From Halopelagius longus (GTDB lineage: Archaea > Halobacteriota > Halobacteria > Halobacteriales > Haloferacaceae): DNA of 64,000 bases. Of this stretch, positions 62,729-64,000 are shown piece by piece; within the stretch, counting starts at the first letter, position 1; each line of letters opens with the position of its first letter. Position numbers and translations under genes: made by a program. The DNA lies in the NCBI RefSeq assembly GCF_900100875.1, contig NZ_FNKQ01000002.1:186001-250000 (forward strand). The letters are read 5' to 3'. The notes under the pieces were generated by a model that ran no database searches, had not been told where the DNA came from, and saw only the letters and a program-made list of their open reading frames with translations.

Positions 62729-62997
62729 TGCCCGAACGCGTCGTCACCGTCGTCCCCGAGGACGGCCTGCACGCCCGTCCGGCGTCGCTGTTCGTCGAAC
62801 GGGCGAACGAGTACGACGCGACGGTCGAAGTCGGCCCCGCCGACGGCGACCTCGTGAACGCGTCGAGCATGCTCTCGGTCACCGGTCTCGGCGTCGCCGC
62901 GGGCGACGAAGTTCGCCTCGTCGCGGAGGGCGACGACGCGGAGGCGGCGCTCGACGCTCTGGAGGAGATACTTACCACGCCCGAGGACGAACTGTAA
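62728..62997 (+). CDS. ptsH2: HPr phosphocarrier protein, second copy
   Basis: A complete HPr of 89 residues, with the active-site His15 in GLHARPAS and NASSMLSVTGLG at the regulatory-serine position. It closely resembles the HPr beside dhaM (the shared endings EDAEAALDALEE and DDAEAALDALEE show the relation), so the two arose by duplication. An overlapping GTG at 62725 is an alternative start. It serves the fructose operon directly. Confidence 0.95.
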   Translation: MPERVVTVVPEDGLHARPASLFVERANEYDATVEVGPADGDLVNASSMLSVTGLGVAAGDEVRLVAEGDDAEAALDALEEILTTPEDEL

Positions 62998-63000
62998 GCC

Positions 63001-64000
63001 ATGACCGAACGACGAATCGACGGCATCGGCGTGACGCCCCTCTCGGGGGTCGGGACGGTCGTCTGGTACTCGCCGGACGCGGAACTCGACGACCCGCCGG
63101 AGCCCGACTCGGTCGATACGGAGGCCGAGACGGCCCGGTTCGAGGACGCCCGGACGACCGCCCGAGAGGAACTGAAAGCCGAACGCGAGCGAACGGCGGA
63201 ACGCGTCGGCGAGGACGAGGCGGCGGTGTTCGACGCGCACGTCCAGTTCCTCGACGACCCGCAGATAACCGACGGCGTGAGCGACCGCATCGAGGGCGGA
63301 CTCCCGGCCGAACACGCCGTTTCCGAGACGTTCGCGGAGTTCATCGAGCAGTTCGAGGGGATGGAGGGCCGGATGGCCGAACGCGCCGACGACCTGCGCG
63401 ACGTACGCGACAGACTCGTTCGCGTCCTCTCGGGCGGCGAACGCGTGAACCTCGGCGACCTGCCGGAGGGAAGCGTCGTCCTCGCGGAGCGACTGACGCC
63501 CAGCGACACGGCGCAACTGGACCCCTCGAAGGTGGCCGGCTTCGTCACCGTCGCGGGCGGCCGCACGTCGCACGCGGCCATCTTCGCCCGGTCGCTGGCG
63601 CTTCCGGCCGTCGTCGGCGTCGGCGACGAACTGCACGAAGTCGAAGACGGCACCGACGTGGTGGTGAACGGCACCGACGGCGTCGTCACCTTCGACCCCG
63701 ACGAGGAGACGCGGGAGGCCGCCGCGGGCGGCGACGACGCGGACATCCGCGACGAACCCGTCTCGACGGCCGACGGCACGGAGATAGAAGTCGCCGCCAA
63801 CGTCGGGACGCGAAAGGATCTCGGCCCGGCGACGGAACGCGGCGCGGACGGCATCGGCCTCTACCGCACCGAGTTCCTCTTCCTCGACAGGGAGTCGCCG
63901 CCGGACGAAGAGGAACAGTACGAGGCGTACGTCGAAGCACTCGACGCGTTCCCCGAGGGGCGCGTCGTCGTCCGAACGCTCGACGTGGGCGGCGACAAGC
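63001..64000 (+). CDS. ptsI: PTS enzyme I, cut by right edge
   Basis: The first 333 residues of enzyme I. The phosphohistidine is His191 in GGRTSHAAIFAR. The helical HPr-binding domain precedes it (VFDAHVQFLDDPQIT), and IGLYRTEFLF with RTLDVGGDK begins the PEP-binding barrel. It starts three bases after ptsH2. This is the only enzyme I gene in the window, so both the DHA kinase and the fructose permease probably depend on it. Confidence 0.95.
   Translation, partial: MTERRIDGIGVTPLSGVGTVVWYSPDAELDDPPEPDSVDTEAETARFEDARTTAREELKAERERTAERVGEDEAAVFDAHVQFLDDPQITDGVSDRIEGGLPAEHAVSETFAEFIEQFEGMEGRMAERADDLRDVRDRLVRVLSGGERVNLGDLPEGSVVLAERLTPSDTAQLDPSKVAGFVTVAGGRTSHAAIFARSLALPAVVGVGDELHEVEDGTDVVVNGTDGVVTFDPDEETREAAAGGDDADIRDEPVSTADGTEIEVAANVGTRKDLGPATERGADGIGLYRTEFLFLDRESPPDEEEQYEAYVEALDAFPEGRVVVRTLDVGGDK

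Noticed and set aside
1-64000. tRNA or rRNA genes, insertion sequences, CRISPR arrays
   Set aside because: I looked for cloverleaf-like stretches, transposase motifs with terminal repeats and regularly spaced direct repeats, and saw none I could support by eye.

Overview
This window is chromosomal DNA from a haloarchaeon. The GC content is high, the proteins are acidic (rich in Asp and Glu), and several promoters put a TATA box about 27 bases before a leaderless or nearly leaderless start codon. It carries archaeal N-glycosylation genes, twin-arginine lipoproteins and a haloarchaeal phosphotransferase system (PTS). From memory, the order dhaKLM / glpK / glpABC / aglM-aglB...aglJ / leuA / ilvBNC / leuCDB / glpR-pfkB-PTS matches the Haloferax volcanii chromosome, so a Haloferax- or Halogeometricum-like member of the Haloferacales is likely. 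The genus cannot be fixed from the sequence alone.

Layout. 1-9730: housekeeping and small conserved genes (TraB-family protein, glycerate kinase, membrane-anchored HTH protein, BFN-domain protein, thioesterase, HtrA-like lipoprotein protease, glutaredoxin, ileS). 9913-20919: a glycerol and dihydroxyacetone region with dhaKLM, an HPr gene, a membrane protein, glpK, a short GlpA paralogue and glpABC. 21276-25484: an Orc1/Cdc6-like ATPase, phosphoglycolate phosphatase, CutA, small zinc-ribbon-type proteins and a DUF368 membrane protein. 25623-47189: an N-glycosylation locus bounded by aglM/aglB and aglJ. It holds two sugar-nucleotide pyrophosphorylases, three sugar-nucleotide epimerase/decarboxylase-like SDRs, six further glycosyltransferases, a Wzx-type flippase and an alkaline-phosphatase-superfamily protein. 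47245-50323: small haloarchaeal proteins. 50747-59059: branched-chain amino-acid genes leuA, ilvBNC, leuCDB. 59281-64000: the fructose operon glpR-pfkB-ptfC-ptfA-ptsH2-ptsI, cut by the right edge.

How the genes fit together. Glycerol enters by GlpK and GlpABC, and dihydroxyacetone by PTS-dependent DhaKLM. DhaM needs HPr and enzyme I. An HPr gene lies in the glpK transcription unit, and the only enzyme I gene seen is in the fructose operon about 50 kb away, so the two loci probably share a phosphate relay. In the glycan locus, AglF-like, AglM and a UDP-xylose-synthase-like SDR suggest a route UDP-Glc to UDP-GlcA to UDP-Xyl. AglJ would prime dolichol phosphate, the Wzx protein would flip the lipid-linked glycan, AglB would transfer it, and DUF368 may recycle the lipid carrier.

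The two observations I rate highest are in the branched-chain amino-acid region. The first is a 36-codon ORF before ilvB that ends in Leu-Ile-Ile-Val with rare codons and whose stop codon lies inside a perfect 7-bp hairpin. It looks like a translational attenuator, which would be new for archaea as far as I know. The second is a one-base frameshift in a CCCC run near the start of leuA. No tRNA, rRNA, insertion sequence or CRISPR array was seen.
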